Assembly (NCBI GenBank): GCA_905233625.1
Contig: CAJOFJ010000002.1
Coordinates: 1-64,000, forward strand
Direction of reading: 5' to 3'
DNA length: 64,000 nucleotides
Origin: an uncultured Bacteroidales bacterium
Lineage (GTDB): Bacteria; Bacteroidota; Bacteroidia; Bacteroidales; WCHB1-69
The notes under the pieces are model-generated. The model did no database searches. It had not been told where the DNA came from and worked only from the letters and a program-made list of their open reading frames with translations. Shown piece after piece: positions 48,901-56,457 of the stretch (position 1 is its first letter; each line of letters starts with the position of its first letter). The translations under genes were made by a program, and so were the position numbers.

Positions 48901-49591
48901 TTATGACCCGGGCAATTTATGCATCGTTACAGATAGCAACATAACCACCACCAGTCATACGGTTACCGGTCTTACTCCCAATACAACGTATACGTTCATT
49001 GTGCGAACCATGTGCTCAAATGGATACACTGGATCAGAGATCATTACGGTGACAACGCTGCCAATTGAGTGTTATCCTCTGGTTAACCTGATGTGTACCG
49101 ATACTACCGCAACCAGTGTCACGTTGCAATGGGAAGATCCTGATAATGATGGGGCCTTCTATAAAATAATATGTATGGACGAGTTGCTCTCCACTATTGT
49201 TATTGACAGTGTTACCACCACCTCTTATGTTGTTACTGGCCTCACTCCGAATACAGCATACATGTTCATCGTGTTACCTGTTTGTAGAGACACTACCATT
49301 GCTGGAATTTCTATCATAGTTGAAACACTGACTCAGATCTCGATTGCAACGCTTGATGTGACCACACAATGGAATCTTTACCCCAACCCTGCCAATACAG
49401 TGGTGACGGTCATGGCCGAGGGTATGCGCTGTGTGACCATCTATGACGCCACAGGCCGCGAGGTATTGCGTCGCAACGTGAATAATGATACGGAAAGCTT
49501 CGATGTCACTGGCCTGGAGAATGGTGTGTATTTCTTCCGCATCGAAACTGCCGACCGCATGGCGATGCGCAAGTGTGTGATTAGTCATTAA
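42956..49591 (+). CDS. Giant T9SS adhesin with choice-of-anchor-J and fibronectin type III repeats
   Basis: The 2211-residue protein begins with a signal peptide (1-22, ending SQAQ). About eight jelly-roll domains of the choice-of-anchor-J/cleaved-adhesin type (entry motifs such as NEDFESV, IEGFEGG, YTEDFEADGD; exits such as IDDIFIGAPSSC) alternate with about eight fibronectin type III modules (SVTLxWxD...YTVTGLTPxTxYTF). One module near residue 1340-1430 with the GCDIIEVLHL motif is of another type. The C-terminus (NLYPNPANTVVTV, IYDATGREVL, GVYFFRIET) is a T9SS sorting domain. The protein is probably attached to the outer surface and may bind glycans or proteins; the target is unknown. It stands alone. 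Confidence 0.93.
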   Translation: MRKKGIILSVLALIFLSFASQAQTYLNEDFESVTSDLPAGWVSVGPGSVTVQTMMAHGGSHSLRFEDATSNVVALPELSVQANNTQVSLWTRAEGSYQACGTFQVGYLTNVNDASTFVAVETISYADYATYQHLTVSMNTAPAGARIAFRHCPAANMYWWFCDDVVVEALPSCMPVTNVTAVSTTNSITLSWTDVFNTNNYTVYDMATGSVLASGISAHTYTVQNLVPSTAYTFGVVSNCSATETSAATVISANTTCLPYTAPFIEGFEGGTMPTCWTQVGDWEWSVGAGDEETAIGAHTGTHNIKVVSSDYSGSSMLMTPVIDLSGLSGSAQLMFWHIQRSWAGDNDTLKVYYRTSQNSPWVQLANYPDPVENWTEELLSLPNVTATYQIAFEFCAHWGYGVAIDDIFIGAPSSCASVTNLTATPTSNSVTLHWTDNNNTGATYGILNMVDNISGYPVVMNFSGNTYTVTGLTPSTSYTFAVTVDCPDVEEGSMPTFVTVQTDCGAVPMPFEENFNSLTSGIPVCWSNSEGTTTYASHRWKYYANGHSGAGLRFNSLIEEGNTNILATPPIIVSENAQLAFWCKNPTGGDLTVLASVDASPTRNTLISNLTGISDWSQIVLPLDSATYTGHTVTLYFQATSNFGNGDAYIYLDDVSVEALASPTPCSFTLPYSYDFESAADMDCWTVISDQNGTGRTMGSITFNTSQGSYLFNFEAGTTAQILISPELRGTSNGLMVSFAFSQGHGADYFEVGYSYTSTSLSSFTWIEAEDNGSQTVQFYSHTFPAGIKYIAIRYNPQYQYGLRVDDFSFEVPPTCQPVTYLQGSYSYNSMTLTWHDDRNSGATYTVYDMSDNTVVASGITNMTYTVTGLLDRTTYTFGVAANCSATDESEIVTHTHSTRCAPTTIPYVDDMGSGDFVECWMTTYYNTNNFTAHTTYDGRSVLAFGSFNQAENGGTNYHQYAYSPLINSGDESGNLHLRIVYSTYGNSDPLYFGYTTVASDSPNDYSWAGPFYTNGYNDWTTYMADIPANVVQLAIHYGPSGMSNRAFVDHIELTGDCSPMSIPYTENFENCEATSYIGSINTMPMPACWDQFSPTASSQMYRPHVYENAGYAHSGSNSLMMTGSSNVGNAESYALLPQMSVPLNQLQLNFWLNTMNEYGGYLVVGYVTGDDYTSFNALQSYPASSQTVSTVGGCAITLNLANVPAVATRLAFKWIEYGGDSWGCWIDDISIDYPPVGPACELLHNGGVVDSWSDQVDLYWEDPNGGTSYTLLQYTPEASSLFTELATNLVAGADGHVVYTVTGLTPNTQYDFLVVGQCPTTGTMDTVGLMANTAEASLSIVTVCEDYMWHNSMYDATGEYYSRNDTLRLTVIGIVTIDTTVCTNENSYTWYDIVLTEADDYQHYTYDSETGCDIIEVLHLIFGCCSPVTNLAIDNVTETSVSLSWNGTAASYTVMNGTAQVATGISDTHYTVTGLTAGTNYTFSVIANCSATVSSDPESITVTTDCGVAAVPYNEGFEGYDAVDYFGSVDLQWLPQPLPPCWDGTITTDINNDPSHPDGFGEIFSYKPHVVTGPGLPYSGGSQSLELVAASHSSTYALLPQLARPLNQLQMTFWMATSYYATGNAIFTVGYVTGDNTFTAIQSSPASAATEVSFSTFPGGTTMTVDLSSLPSTASRLAFKWENTADNTTSMLQHPLCFIDDIQIDEIPACLPVTDLAIDSMSTTTVSLSWNGTAASYTVMNGTNQLATGITDTHYTVTGLTSGTNYTFSVIANCSATNSSEAVAVQAHTSCDAFAIPYTEDFEADGDYDCWTVIANSEYTHRWDMAGWALNGTGCFVFGNSSNPPQYLISPELTGTGTGNGVQVSFSYKALDNYFPESFMVGYSTTTNNPAAFVWDTEMTNINNPAYELYLKSFYVSGIKYVAVKYTASDMVGLIIDHLEIQESPLCYPVINLRCTDTTTTSVTLQWDDPYNTDALYSVSYDPGNLCIVTDSNITTTSHTVTGLTPNTTYTFIVRTMCSNGYTGSEIITVTTLPIECYPLVNLMCTDTTATSVTLQWEDPDNDGAFYKIICMDELLSTIVIDSVTTTSYVVTGLTPNTAYMFIVLPVCRDTTIAGISIIVETLTQISIATLDVTTQWNLYPNPANTVVTVMAEGMRCVTIYDATGREVLRRNVNNDTESFDVTGLENGVYFFRIETADRMAMRKCVISH

Positions 49592-49674
49592 AAATAGTTT
49601 TTTTGTAAAATGAGAAAATAAAACCTTTTAATAATTAAAACCGATGGGGCAATGAGATAACTGCCCGTAAAATT

Positions 49675-50595
49675 ATGAAAAAAACAGTTTCTTTATTAAC
49701 ATTAGTATGCATGGTCATGCTGCTCGTTTCCTGTCACAAGGAAGGCGTGTATAATCCTACGAAGAAAATCAGCAGGATTTTTTCGACTTTATCGAATCAT
49801 TATCATTCTGAATACGGAGATGATAATTACAATAGCGGAAAACAACTGAGCGAAGTGTGGACATGGAATAAAAAAACTTTGGACAGAATTGATTATTATT
49901 CCAATAATACTATCTTCAGTACGGTTTATTATACGTATGATAAAAACCGCTTGGTCAAAATGCGTGATGGTGATGATTTGTATTGTGAGTACAAGTATGA
50001 TGGAAACTATCTGAAAGAAGTGAATGTGTATATGGATAACGAAATGGTGCAATCGTACAAGATTACTCATGATAAAAGTAAATGGTCAAAAATCGAGTGG
50101 AATGTGTATTCGGATTATTATATGAAATCGGATAAAGGGGAGGTACTCAATCCCTTGCGCTTCGTGTTGTCAGATGAAATCTGTCAAAATATGAAGGAGC
50201 TTGAAAAGAAATGTTATGCCAGAAAAGGTGGTAAGGGATCTTGGATGGTAACCTATGATCTGACATGGGAGAAAAGCAATGTTTCGAAGATGGTTGTGAC
50301 CGAGTCTGATGGATCAATATACACGTATACCTATCAATATGACAACAAAAACAATCCATTTTGTGGTTGTTATGGAATAGGAGCATGGGGAGATGGACTT
50401 GAAGTTTGCGACATGATGTCTAAAAACAATATGATAAAAAGCGAAGAACAAGGTCCTGATGGTTATTATCGCAATGAATGGGATTTCTCTTATGAAGGAA
50501 AATACCCAATCAGTCGTAGACATACATATTCACATTCTGGCGATGGTTATAGTTATTCTTCCACTCAGCTTTTGGAATATGAATATACTAAATAG
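49675..50595 (+). CDS. Lipoprotein with YD/RHS-like repeats
   Basis: The 306-residue protein has a lipoprotein signal with lipobox LLVSC (Cys20). The mature part contains Tyr-rich repeats of the type YTYDKNRLVKM, YKYDGNYLKEV, YTYQYDNKNNPF, resembling the YD repeats of RHS-like proteins and the DUF4595 group of Bacteroidetes lipoproteins. No enzymatic motif is seen. It probably sits on the outer membrane. It follows the adhesin by 84 bp and ends at a strong terminator. Confidence 0.75.
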   Translation: MKKTVSLLTLVCMVMLLVSCHKEGVYNPTKKISRIFSTLSNHYHSEYGDDNYNSGKQLSEVWTWNKKTLDRIDYYSNNTIFSTVYYTYDKNRLVKMRDGDDLYCEYKYDGNYLKEVNVYMDNEMVQSYKITHDKSKWSKIEWNVYSDYYMKSDKGEVLNPLRFVLSDEICQNMKELEKKCYARKGGKGSWMVTYDLTWEKSNVSKMVVTESDGSIYTYTYQYDNKNNPFCGCYGIGAWGDGLEVCDMMSKNNMIKSEEQGPDGYYRNEWDFSYEGKYPISRRHTYSHSGDGYSYSSTQLLEYEYTK

Positions 50596-50618
50596 TTGGT
50601 GATCATAATCAACATCTC

Positions 50619-50656
50619 AAAAAAGGAGGCTTCCCCGAAAGAAGCCTCCTTTTTTG
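50619..50656 (+). terminator. Terminator after the YD-repeat lipoprotein gene
   Basis: AAAGGAGGCTT pairs with AAGCCTCCTTT around a 9-base loop, with A and T runs on either side, so it may also act for the convergent thioesterase gene. Confidence 0.9.
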
Positions 50657-50682
50657 ATGAGGATAGCACGGAAAAAGAAGAT

Positions 50683-51198
50683 TTATTCTTGAATCACATG
50701 TGCAATCGCTTCGACCAAGGTCACTTCCTCCTCTCCCAAATGGGTGTGCTCGTAGCCCATCTCAATGGCTTTCTCAGTAGGATATAGGAAATAGGTGCAG
50801 GTGCATTCGGCACACAGCTCCCCGTCGGGATTGCGGATTTCGCCATGCACCACCGCGATGTTCCTTTTCTGTTCCACTAACTTGGCGGTAAGCAGAATGT
50901 AGGGCCAGGTGGTGTTGACATTTTTGCGGTAGCGCATCTCCATCTTGGCGGTTACCCCGGCGGTTTGCAATTGGTAAAATACCACCCAACCGCATATCTC
51001 GTCCAATAAGGTGGCTTGGATGCCACCGTGCAAGGTGTCCACCCAACTGACAAAGTTGGGGTTGGCTTTCCATACGGAAATTACTTGTTCACCATCCCAG
51101 TAAAAGTGCATGTGCACTCCCAGGGGATTGTTGGGGTTGCAACCGAAACAATTGTAGCCGTGCGTGTTTCCAATCCACGGGTTGATAATGGTTCTCAT
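50683..51198 (-). CDS. PaaI-type hotdog-fold thioesterase
   Basis: The 171-residue protein has one hotdog domain. The catalytic region reads LHGGIQATLLDEICGW, where HGG and the acidic residue of LLDE match the PaaI family; AKMEMRYRKNV follows. The N-terminus contains CFGCNPNNPLG, an element seen in related acyl-CoA thioesterases. The substrate is unknown. It lies 32 bp downstream of the cupin gene on the same strand. Confidence 0.85.
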   Translation of the reverse strand: MRTIINPWIGNTHGYNCFGCNPNNPLGVHMHFYWDGEQVISVWKANPNFVSWVDTLHGGIQATLLDEICGWVVFYQLQTAGVTAKMEMRYRKNVNTTWPYILLTAKLVEQKRNIAVVHGEIRNPDGELCAECTCTYFLYPTEKAIEMGYEHTHLGEEEVTLVEAIAHVIQE

Positions 51199-51230
51199 GG
51201 GATATTGCTTATGTTTTTACAAATTGCTGA

Positions 51231-51575
51231 TTATTTGAGGATGCAGGCCAGAAAGCGGATGTCTTTGCCGCTGTTGTTGGTAATGCTGTGCCTGTCGCCA
51301 TTGCCCGTGAACACTACATCGCCGGCATGGATTACCGCCTGGGTGTCGTTGTCAGTCACGATGGCCTCTCCTTCCAGCATGTAATAGATTTCGGCATCCG
51401 GCTGATGTGAATGTTCTTTGATTTTGCTTCCCGAAGGAAGGGTAATGACATTGAACATCAATGCTTTGTCCAACATCTCCTCAGGCGTGAGGATGATGTC
51501 TTTGGATATTCTTCCTTGAATATTACCGCTGTTTTCCACAACGCTGATGGCAATGTTTTTTTTGTACTTGATCAT
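51231..51575 (-). CDS. Small cupin-domain protein
   Basis: The 114-residue protein is a single cupin barrel. Motif 1 reads HSHQPDAEIYYMLEGEA and motif 2 GDVVFTGNGDRHSITN, so the metal-binding His/Glu set is largely present. Its role could be enzymatic or regulatory; nothing in the context decides. It lies between hutH and the thioesterase but is separated from hutH by a terminator. Confidence 0.85.
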   Translation of the reverse strand: MIKYKKNIAISVVENSGNIQGRISKDIILTPEEMLDKALMFNVITLPSGSKIKEHSHQPDAEIYYMLEGEAIVTDNDTQAVIHAGDVVFTGNGDRHSITNNSGKDIRFLACILK

Positions 51576-51603
51576 TTTTTTCTGATATTAAAATGCAAAA
51601 ATA

Positions 51604-51702
51604 CAAAAAAAGAGGCATACGCCTCTTTTATATTCAAATTTATGAGGACGCACGCAGTGCGTCCTCACTGTAACCTGTAACCTGCAGCCTGTTAACTGAT
51701 AA
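51604..51702. repeat. hutH terminator, palindrome and CTGTAAC heptads
   Basis: On the minus strand a stem AAAAGAGGC / GCCTCTTTT (51607-51628) with a T tract terminates hutH. Next to it lies the palindrome with arms GGACGCAC/GTGCGTCC (51646-51664), identical to that at 39533. After 3 bases five heptads of CTGTAAC type (51668-51702) overlap the hutH stop codon at 51692. Confidence 0.85.
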
Positions 51703-53188
51703 TCACTTCCACTCCCTGCACAAACTCCTGCGCTTTAACCATCAGTTCATGCATGTAGCGGTCGTTCTCCACAAACGGCACGGTCTTGCGGAAGCTGGCC
51801 ACAAATTCCTCAATGAAAGGTGAGGATTTCAGCGGTTTGCGGAATTCCAGTGCCTGGGCGGCGTTGAACAGTTCGATAGCTAAAATCTTCTCCACATTGT
51901 TGACCACCAGATAGCACTTGGTAGCGGCGTTGGCACCCATACTCACATGGTCTTCCTGTCCCTGTGATGACTCAACAGAGTCGGTGGAGCAGGGCATGGT
52001 GAATGCCTTGTTCTGGTTGACGATAGAAGCGGCGGTATATTGCGGAATCATGAAGCCTGAGTTCAGTCCGGGGTTTTTCACCAAGAAGGACGGCAGCTCT
52101 CGTTTGCCGGCAATTAGTTGATAGATACGGCGTTCGGAGATGTTGCCCAGTTCTGCCATGGCCATTGCCAGGAAGTCCAAAACCAAGGCCAGTGGCTGTC
52201 CGTGGAAATTGCCAGCAGAGATGATGAGGTCTTCGTCGGGGAACACTGTGGGGTTGTCGGTCACAGAGTTGATTTCGGTTTCCACTACATTCTTCACATG
52301 CTGGATGGAGTCCTTGCTGGCGCCGTGAACCTGCGGTATGCAGCGGAAAGAGTAGGGGTCTTGAACATGTTTCTTCTCTCTCTTGATGATTTCTGAACCT
52401 TCCAGCAGATGGCTGATATGGGTAGCGGTCAGAATCTGTCCCACATGAGGTCTCACCAGATGCACGTTGAGGTTGAAGGGCTCGATACGGCCGTCGAAAG
52501 CTTCCAAGGATACTGTTCCGATGATATCGGCCAGCCAGGAGAGCTTTTCGGCTTTCAGCAGCAACCATACGGCATAGCTGCTCATGAACTGGGTGCCATT
52601 CAGCAGGGCCAAACCTTCTTTTGATTTCAGGGTGATGGGCTCCCAGCCGAATTTTTTGTTGATTTCTTCAGCAGCGTATTTCTTGCCTCTGTAATACACT
52701 TCGCCCATGCCGATCAGGGGCAGGCAGAGGTGTGCCAGTGGGGCCAAGTCACCCGAAGCACCTAATGAACCTTGCTGATATACAACAGGATATACGCCAT
52801 TGTTGAAAAAGTCTATCAGTCGCTGGATGGTGACCAACTGGGCGCCGGAATGACCGTAAGACAGGGACTGAACTTTCAGCAGCAGCATGATTCTGACAAT
52901 TTCCTGAGGCACTTCCTCACCGAAACCGCAAGCGTGAGACATGACGAGATTCTTTTGCAGGGTGGAAAGGTCTTTGCTGGAAATGCTGGTGTTGCACAGT
53001 GAACCGAAACCAGTGGTCACACCGTAAACGGGCACCTTGCTGTTTTTCATCTTTTCATCCAGATAGTTGCGGCATTTTTCAATGGCGGCAGTCGCTTCTT
53101 CCGACAGTTCCAGCTTCATTTTTTTGTCCAAAATCTTCTTGATAATTTCAAGATTGATCAGTTCAGAGGAAATTTGATGTTTTTTCAT
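51692..53188 (-). CDS. hutH: Histidine ammonia-lyase
   Basis: From the chosen ATG there are 498 residues; the longer frame to 53224 overlaps the promoter box. The MIO prosthetic group would form from A144-S145-G146 in GSLGASGDLAPL. The catalytic tyrosine loop reads VYGVTTGFGSL (Y55). The selectivity pair is Ser84-His85 (NLVMSHACG), as in histidine lyases, not the His-Leu or Phe-Leu of tyrosine/phenylalanine lyases. The reaction gives urocanate and ammonia. hutU, hutI and ftcD are not adjacent. The stop codon lies within a heptad array. Confidence 0.92.
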   Translation of the reverse strand: MKKHQISSELINLEIIKKILDKKMKLELSEEATAAIEKCRNYLDEKMKNSKVPVYGVTTGFGSLCNTSISSKDLSTLQKNLVMSHACGFGEEVPQEIVRIMLLLKVQSLSYGHSGAQLVTIQRLIDFFNNGVYPVVYQQGSLGASGDLAPLAHLCLPLIGMGEVYYRGKKYAAEEINKKFGWEPITLKSKEGLALLNGTQFMSSYAVWLLLKAEKLSWLADIIGTVSLEAFDGRIEPFNLNVHLVRPHVGQILTATHISHLLEGSEIIKREKKHVQDPYSFRCIPQVHGASKDSIQHVKNVVETEINSVTDNPTVFPDEDLIISAGNFHGQPLALVLDFLAMAMAELGNISERRIYQLIAGKRELPSFLVKNPGLNSGFMIPQYTAASIVNQNKAFTMPCSTDSVESSQGQEDHVSMGANAATKCYLVVNNVEKILAIELFNAAQALEFRKPLKSSPFIEEFVASFRKTVPFVENDRYMHELMVKAQEFVQGVEVIIS

Positions 53189-53221
53189 GCTATATTTTTT
53201 TTTGTCATTTTTTCGAGGCTG

Positions 53222-53284
53222 CAAAGATAGAGAAATTTTTTTATCACAAAAGTGAGCGTATTTAAAAAAATTTGTTTATTTTTG
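53222..53284. promoter_or_regulatory. Divergent promoters of hutH and the four-helix-bundle gene
   Basis: For hutH the minus strand has TTTG (53247-53250), a 17-bp spacer and TATCTTTG (53222-53229). For the + strand TATTTTTG lies at 53277-53284, 29 bases before the ATG at 53314. Confidence 0.65.
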
Positions 53285-53313
53285 TCGAATGAAACTTTTT
53301 TAAATGCAAAAAT

Positions 53314-53748
53314 ATGAATGAACAAGAAAATCCTGTAAGTTTTTTCAGATTCGAGGATTTGAGAATCTACGCCAAATCGCTGGATTATATCAGCTGGTTG
53401 CACAACGTGGTTCCGTCATTCCCTGCTGAAAAGAAAGAGGCTTTAGGCGACATGTTCTTGAAGTCCGCCCAAAGTATTGCTCTGAACATTGCGGAAGGTT
53501 CATCCCGAAACAAAGCACAGTTCGTGTACTACTTGAAAATGGCCAAAAGTTCTGTGAGAGAGTGTGTTGTCTATACAGAAATCGCTTCAAACCTCAATGC
53601 TTTCAATGCGGAGCAAAAAGATTATTCTCGCAGTCAGTTAATGGAACTGACCAAGATGATCGGTTCGTTGGTAGCTTCACTTCAGCGTTCGGTTGCCCCG
53701 GGCAGCTCACGTGAAGATGATATCGACGAATTGAATGATATGATGTAG
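53314..53748 (+). CDS. Four-helix-bundle protein (23S rRNA intervening-sequence type)
   Basis: The 144-residue protein matches the S23/IVP family: FRFEDLRIYAKSLDY in helix 1, FLKSAQSIALNIAEGSSR in helix 2, FVYYLKMAKSSVREC in helix 3, followed by a fourth helix and a short acidic tail. Such genes occur alone or inside 23S rRNA in some bacteria; here it is a free-standing gene with its own promoter. The function is unknown. Confidence 0.9.
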   Translation: MNEQENPVSFFRFEDLRIYAKSLDYISWLHNVVPSFPAEKKEALGDMFLKSAQSIALNIAEGSSRNKAQFVYYLKMAKSSVRECVVYTEIASNLNAFNAEQKDYSRSQLMELTKMIGSLVASLQRSVAPGSSREDDIDELNDMM

Positions 53749-53774
53749 TATATCATATTTTTTAAAAAATATCT

Positions 53775-53807
53775 AAGGCTGATTTCTGTCGGCCTGGTTT
53801 TTTATTT
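53775..53807 (+). terminator. Terminator after the four-helix-bundle gene
   Basis: AGGCTGA pairs with TCGGCCT (one G-U) around a 6-base loop, followed by a T run that touches the hydF stop. Confidence 0.65.
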
Positions 53808-54986
53808 TCTGAAAATCTCGGTAGCCCGGTCGAAAATTCCGTTGACTAAAGATAGTGTCATGCCATAATTGCTTACAGGAATATTCTGGTCGGTGATTTC
53901 TTGTATGCGGTTCATCAGCTGGCGCTTGGTCACCATGCAGCCTCCGCATTGGATGGCCATGCTGATCTTGTCCAAAGCGGGAAGAGGAGACAATGCCGCG
54001 ACAAACTGGAAGTTTAGCTTTTTTCCAGTGAATTGCTGTATCAGTCGGGGTAACTTGTGCCGGCCGATATCCTCACAGGAGCTGAGGTGGGTGCATGATT
54101 CCAGCATCAGGATGGTGTCACCGTCTTGTAACTGCCGCAGATACTGCGTGCCTTGGATAAATTTGTCGAAATTGCCCTTTGAGCGTGCCAGCACGATGCT
54201 GAAGCCCGTCAGCGGAATGCTGGTCGGCACTATTTTGGCTACTTCTCCGAAAACTTGGCTGTCGGTGATGACCAAATCCGGACGATGGATAGCCAAATAG
54301 GTGGATAATTCCGATGGTTGTAAGCAAATGGCAATGGCTTTGTTGTCGAGGATGTTGCGGATCACCTGCACTTGTGGCAGAATCAGTCGCCCTTCAGGGG
54401 CTTCGGAATCCTGGGGCATCACCAGCACGATGGTTTCGCCTTCGTGGATGATTTCATCCAAGAGATTCTCCTGTCGGTAGGCCGATGCCGGCGTGGTCTT
54501 GACGATGGCCTGCACCAGTTCTTCCAGACCTTGTTTGGTGGCGGCGCTGCAGTCCACAACAGGTGCCCCGAAGCTTTCCAGTTGCTGGCGGCAGGATGCT
54601 GTCAAGGATTGCAAATCGGCTTTGTTATGTACTATTATATATGGTAAATCGTATCGTTTGAATTGCTGAATTATATTCTCCTCCTCCTTGCCCAGCTGGT
54701 TGTTGCTGACCAGCAGCAGGGCTATATCAATGATTTTCAGACTCTCTAAACTTTTGGCCACACGTTTTTTACCCACTTCGCCACTGTCGTCCAGTCCGGC
54801 AGTGTCCACCAAAACGCAGGGACCGATACCGAAAATCTCCATACTTTTTTTCACGGGGTCGGTGGTGGTGCCTGCCACGTCCGACACAATGGCGATGTCC
54901 TGTCCCGCCAATGCGTTGATTAACATACTCTTACCCTGGTTTCTCCGGCCAAAAATACCGATGTGTACTTTGTTCATGCTGCTCAA
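53802..54986 (-). CDS. hydF: [FeFe]-hydrogenase H-cluster maturation GTPase
   Basis: The 394-residue protein begins with a GTPase domain: G1 GRRNQGKS (13-20), G3 DTAGLDDSGE (61-70), G4 NKAD. A dimerisation domain and a C-terminal Fe-S domain follow. The cluster residues C298-x-H300 and C347-x2-C350 are present; the residue before C347 is Gln346, where HydF usually has His (HCxxC). HydF is the scaffold on which HydE and HydG build the 2Fe subcluster. hydE, hydG and a hydrogenase are not in this window. An alternative start is Met4. Confidence 0.93.
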   Translation of the reverse strand: MSSMNKVHIGIFGRRNQGKSMLINALAGQDIAIVSDVAGTTTDPVKKSMEIFGIGPCVLVDTAGLDDSGEVGKKRVAKSLESLKIIDIALLLVSNNQLGKEEENIIQQFKRYDLPYIIVHNKADLQSLTASCRQQLESFGAPVVDCSAATKQGLEELVQAIVKTTPASAYRQENLLDEIIHEGETIVLVMPQDSEAPEGRLILPQVQVIRNILDNKAIAICLQPSELSTYLAIHRPDLVITDSQVFGEVAKIVPTSIPLTGFSIVLARSKGNFDKFIQGTQYLRQLQDGDTILMLESCTHLSSCEDIGRHKLPRLIQQFTGKKLNFQFVAALSPLPALDKISMAIQCGGCMVTKRQLMNRIQEITDQNIPVSNYGMTLSLVNGIFDRATEIFRK

Positions 54987-55056
54987 AATTTTTCCGTTGC
55001 AAAATTACTCAAATCTATTGAAATTTGGTCATATTTTAGGATGGATTTTTTTTTAT

Positions 55057-55389
55057 TTGAATGACATAGAGTCGTGCCAAAGGCACGATATTCTATTAAC
55101 CTCGCACAAGGAAACCGATACAGGTTATCGTTTTGAATATCTGTCAGAATATCTGACCACCAATGATGTTAAGCCTGTCAGTTTGACATTGCCAATAACT
55201 GATACTCCGTACGAAAGCAATGTTTTGTTTCCGGCTTTCGACGGACTGATTCCGGAAGGTTGGCTGTTGGATGTTGCATTGCGAAATACAGACATTAGTT
55301 CTTTGGACAGAATGTCTTTGTTACTACTCTGTTGCAGGGATTGTATTGGGGCTTTAAGTGTTATTGAATTTCATGAAGAAGATGAGTAA
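55057..55389 (+). pseudogene. hipS: HipS-like (HipA N-subdomain) gene, 5' end damaged
   Basis: The frame encodes the body of a HipA_N/HipS domain: GYRFEYLSEYL, KPVSLTLPITDTPYES, LFPAFDGLIPEGWLL, DCIGALSVIEFHEE. No ATG in frame lies between the hydF start and this domain; TTG at 55057 is the only candidate. The first beta strands look lost: a typical GTIFY strand is visible in another frame (about 55082-55096) just before TAA, consistent with a small deletion near 55097-55110. In HipBST systems HipS is the antitoxin of kinase HipT. The stop overlaps the hipT start in ATGAGTAA. Confidence 0.6.
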
Positions 55390-56323
55390 GTGTTTGTATT
55401 GTAATAAAGAGTTGCTTCCGGGTGAGGTGGATTTTCACGCTTCGTGTGCCAGGAGGTTTTTTGGTGTTTCGCCAGCGCCAACGTTGGATTATACACGGGC
55501 AGATATGGATTCATTGGCTAAAGAGTTAATTCAAAGTCAAACCACTTTGACAGGCGTTCAGCCAAAAATTTCGTTGCACCTCAATGAGCGTAAAGGAGGT
55601 AGCCGTCTGACTATTGTGGGTCTTTGGGGTAGTTTTATTCTCAAACCTCAAACGAAAATGTATCCCTTTTTGCCGGAGGTGGAACAGTTAACCATGTGTT
55701 TGGCTGAGCAATTTGGTATTCAAGTTGTTCCTCATTCTCTCATCAGAATGAAGGATGGTGAGCTTTGCTATATTACTCGCCGTATCGATAGAACTCCTTC
55801 GGGTGACAAAATCCCTATGGAAGATTTGTGTCAACTCTCGGAACGTCAGACGGAATACAAATACAAAAGCTCTTACGAACAGGTGGCGAAAGTCATCCGT
55901 GAGTATTCTTCACTTCCCGAAATGGATATGACCCGTTATTACGAACTGTTGATTTTCTGCTGGTTGACAGGCAATAACGACATGCACCTTAAGAATTTCG
56001 CTTTGTATAACCCGACTGATGATGAAATACGACTGACACCTGCATACGACTTGCTAAATGCTGCGATTGTGAATCCAAAAGACCAAGAAGAATTGGCTCT
56101 GACACTGAATGCGAAAAAAAGGAAAATCAAACTGAGTGACTTTGTTCAGGCAATGCAAAAAGCAGTCATTCCTGATAAAGTCATTGCAAATATTTTCCAT
56201 AGATTCAGTAAGAAATGCCAGGGATGGCAGCAGTTTATCCAGCAATCATTCCTGTCAAAAGAGTTCCAGGAAGCCTATTGGGCATTAGTTAAGGAGCGGT
56301 TAGAACGTTTGCAGATTGTTTGA
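55382..56323 (+). CDS. hipT: HipT-like Ser/Thr kinase toxin
   Basis: From the ATG at 55382 the protein has 313 residues; an upstream in-frame ATG at 55358 is less likely. It starts with a metal-binding-like motif CLYCNKELLPGEVDFHASC. The kinase core has GVQPKISL (58-65), ILKPQ (86-90), E102, the catalytic loop NNDMHLKNF (D200, N205) and PAYDLL (D223). It belongs to the HipA C-terminal/HipT class of toxins, which phosphorylate aminoacyl-tRNA synthetases. It overlaps hipS by 8 bp. No hipB (Xre regulator) is adjacent. Confidence 0.85.
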   Translation: MSKCLYCNKELLPGEVDFHASCARRFFGVSPAPTLDYTRADMDSLAKELIQSQTTLTGVQPKISLHLNERKGGSRLTIVGLWGSFILKPQTKMYPFLPEVEQLTMCLAEQFGIQVVPHSLIRMKDGELCYITRRIDRTPSGDKIPMEDLCQLSERQTEYKYKSSYEQVAKVIREYSSLPEMDMTRYYELLIFCWLTGNNDMHLKNFALYNPTDDEIRLTPAYDLLNAAIVNPKDQEELALTLNAKKRKIKLSDFVQAMQKAVIPDKVIANIFHRFSKKCQGWQQFIQQSFLSKEFQEAYWALVKERLERLQIV

Positions 56324-56457
56324 GCATAGCCGCTTATTTGCCGAAGCATTAATTGAAAATTTTCTGACTTTGACAATGCGGTACTCAATGCGGTACGTGG
56401 GTTGAGGAGTCTGGCTTTTTTTGTTTGAAAAATTCTTTTCATGTGGAAAAATTTCCG

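Noticed and set aside
54688..55056. 5' extension of the HipS frame to an ATG at 54688
   Set aside because: This part is the antisense of the hydF N-terminal coding region and bears no similarity to HipA_N; it is an accidental extension.
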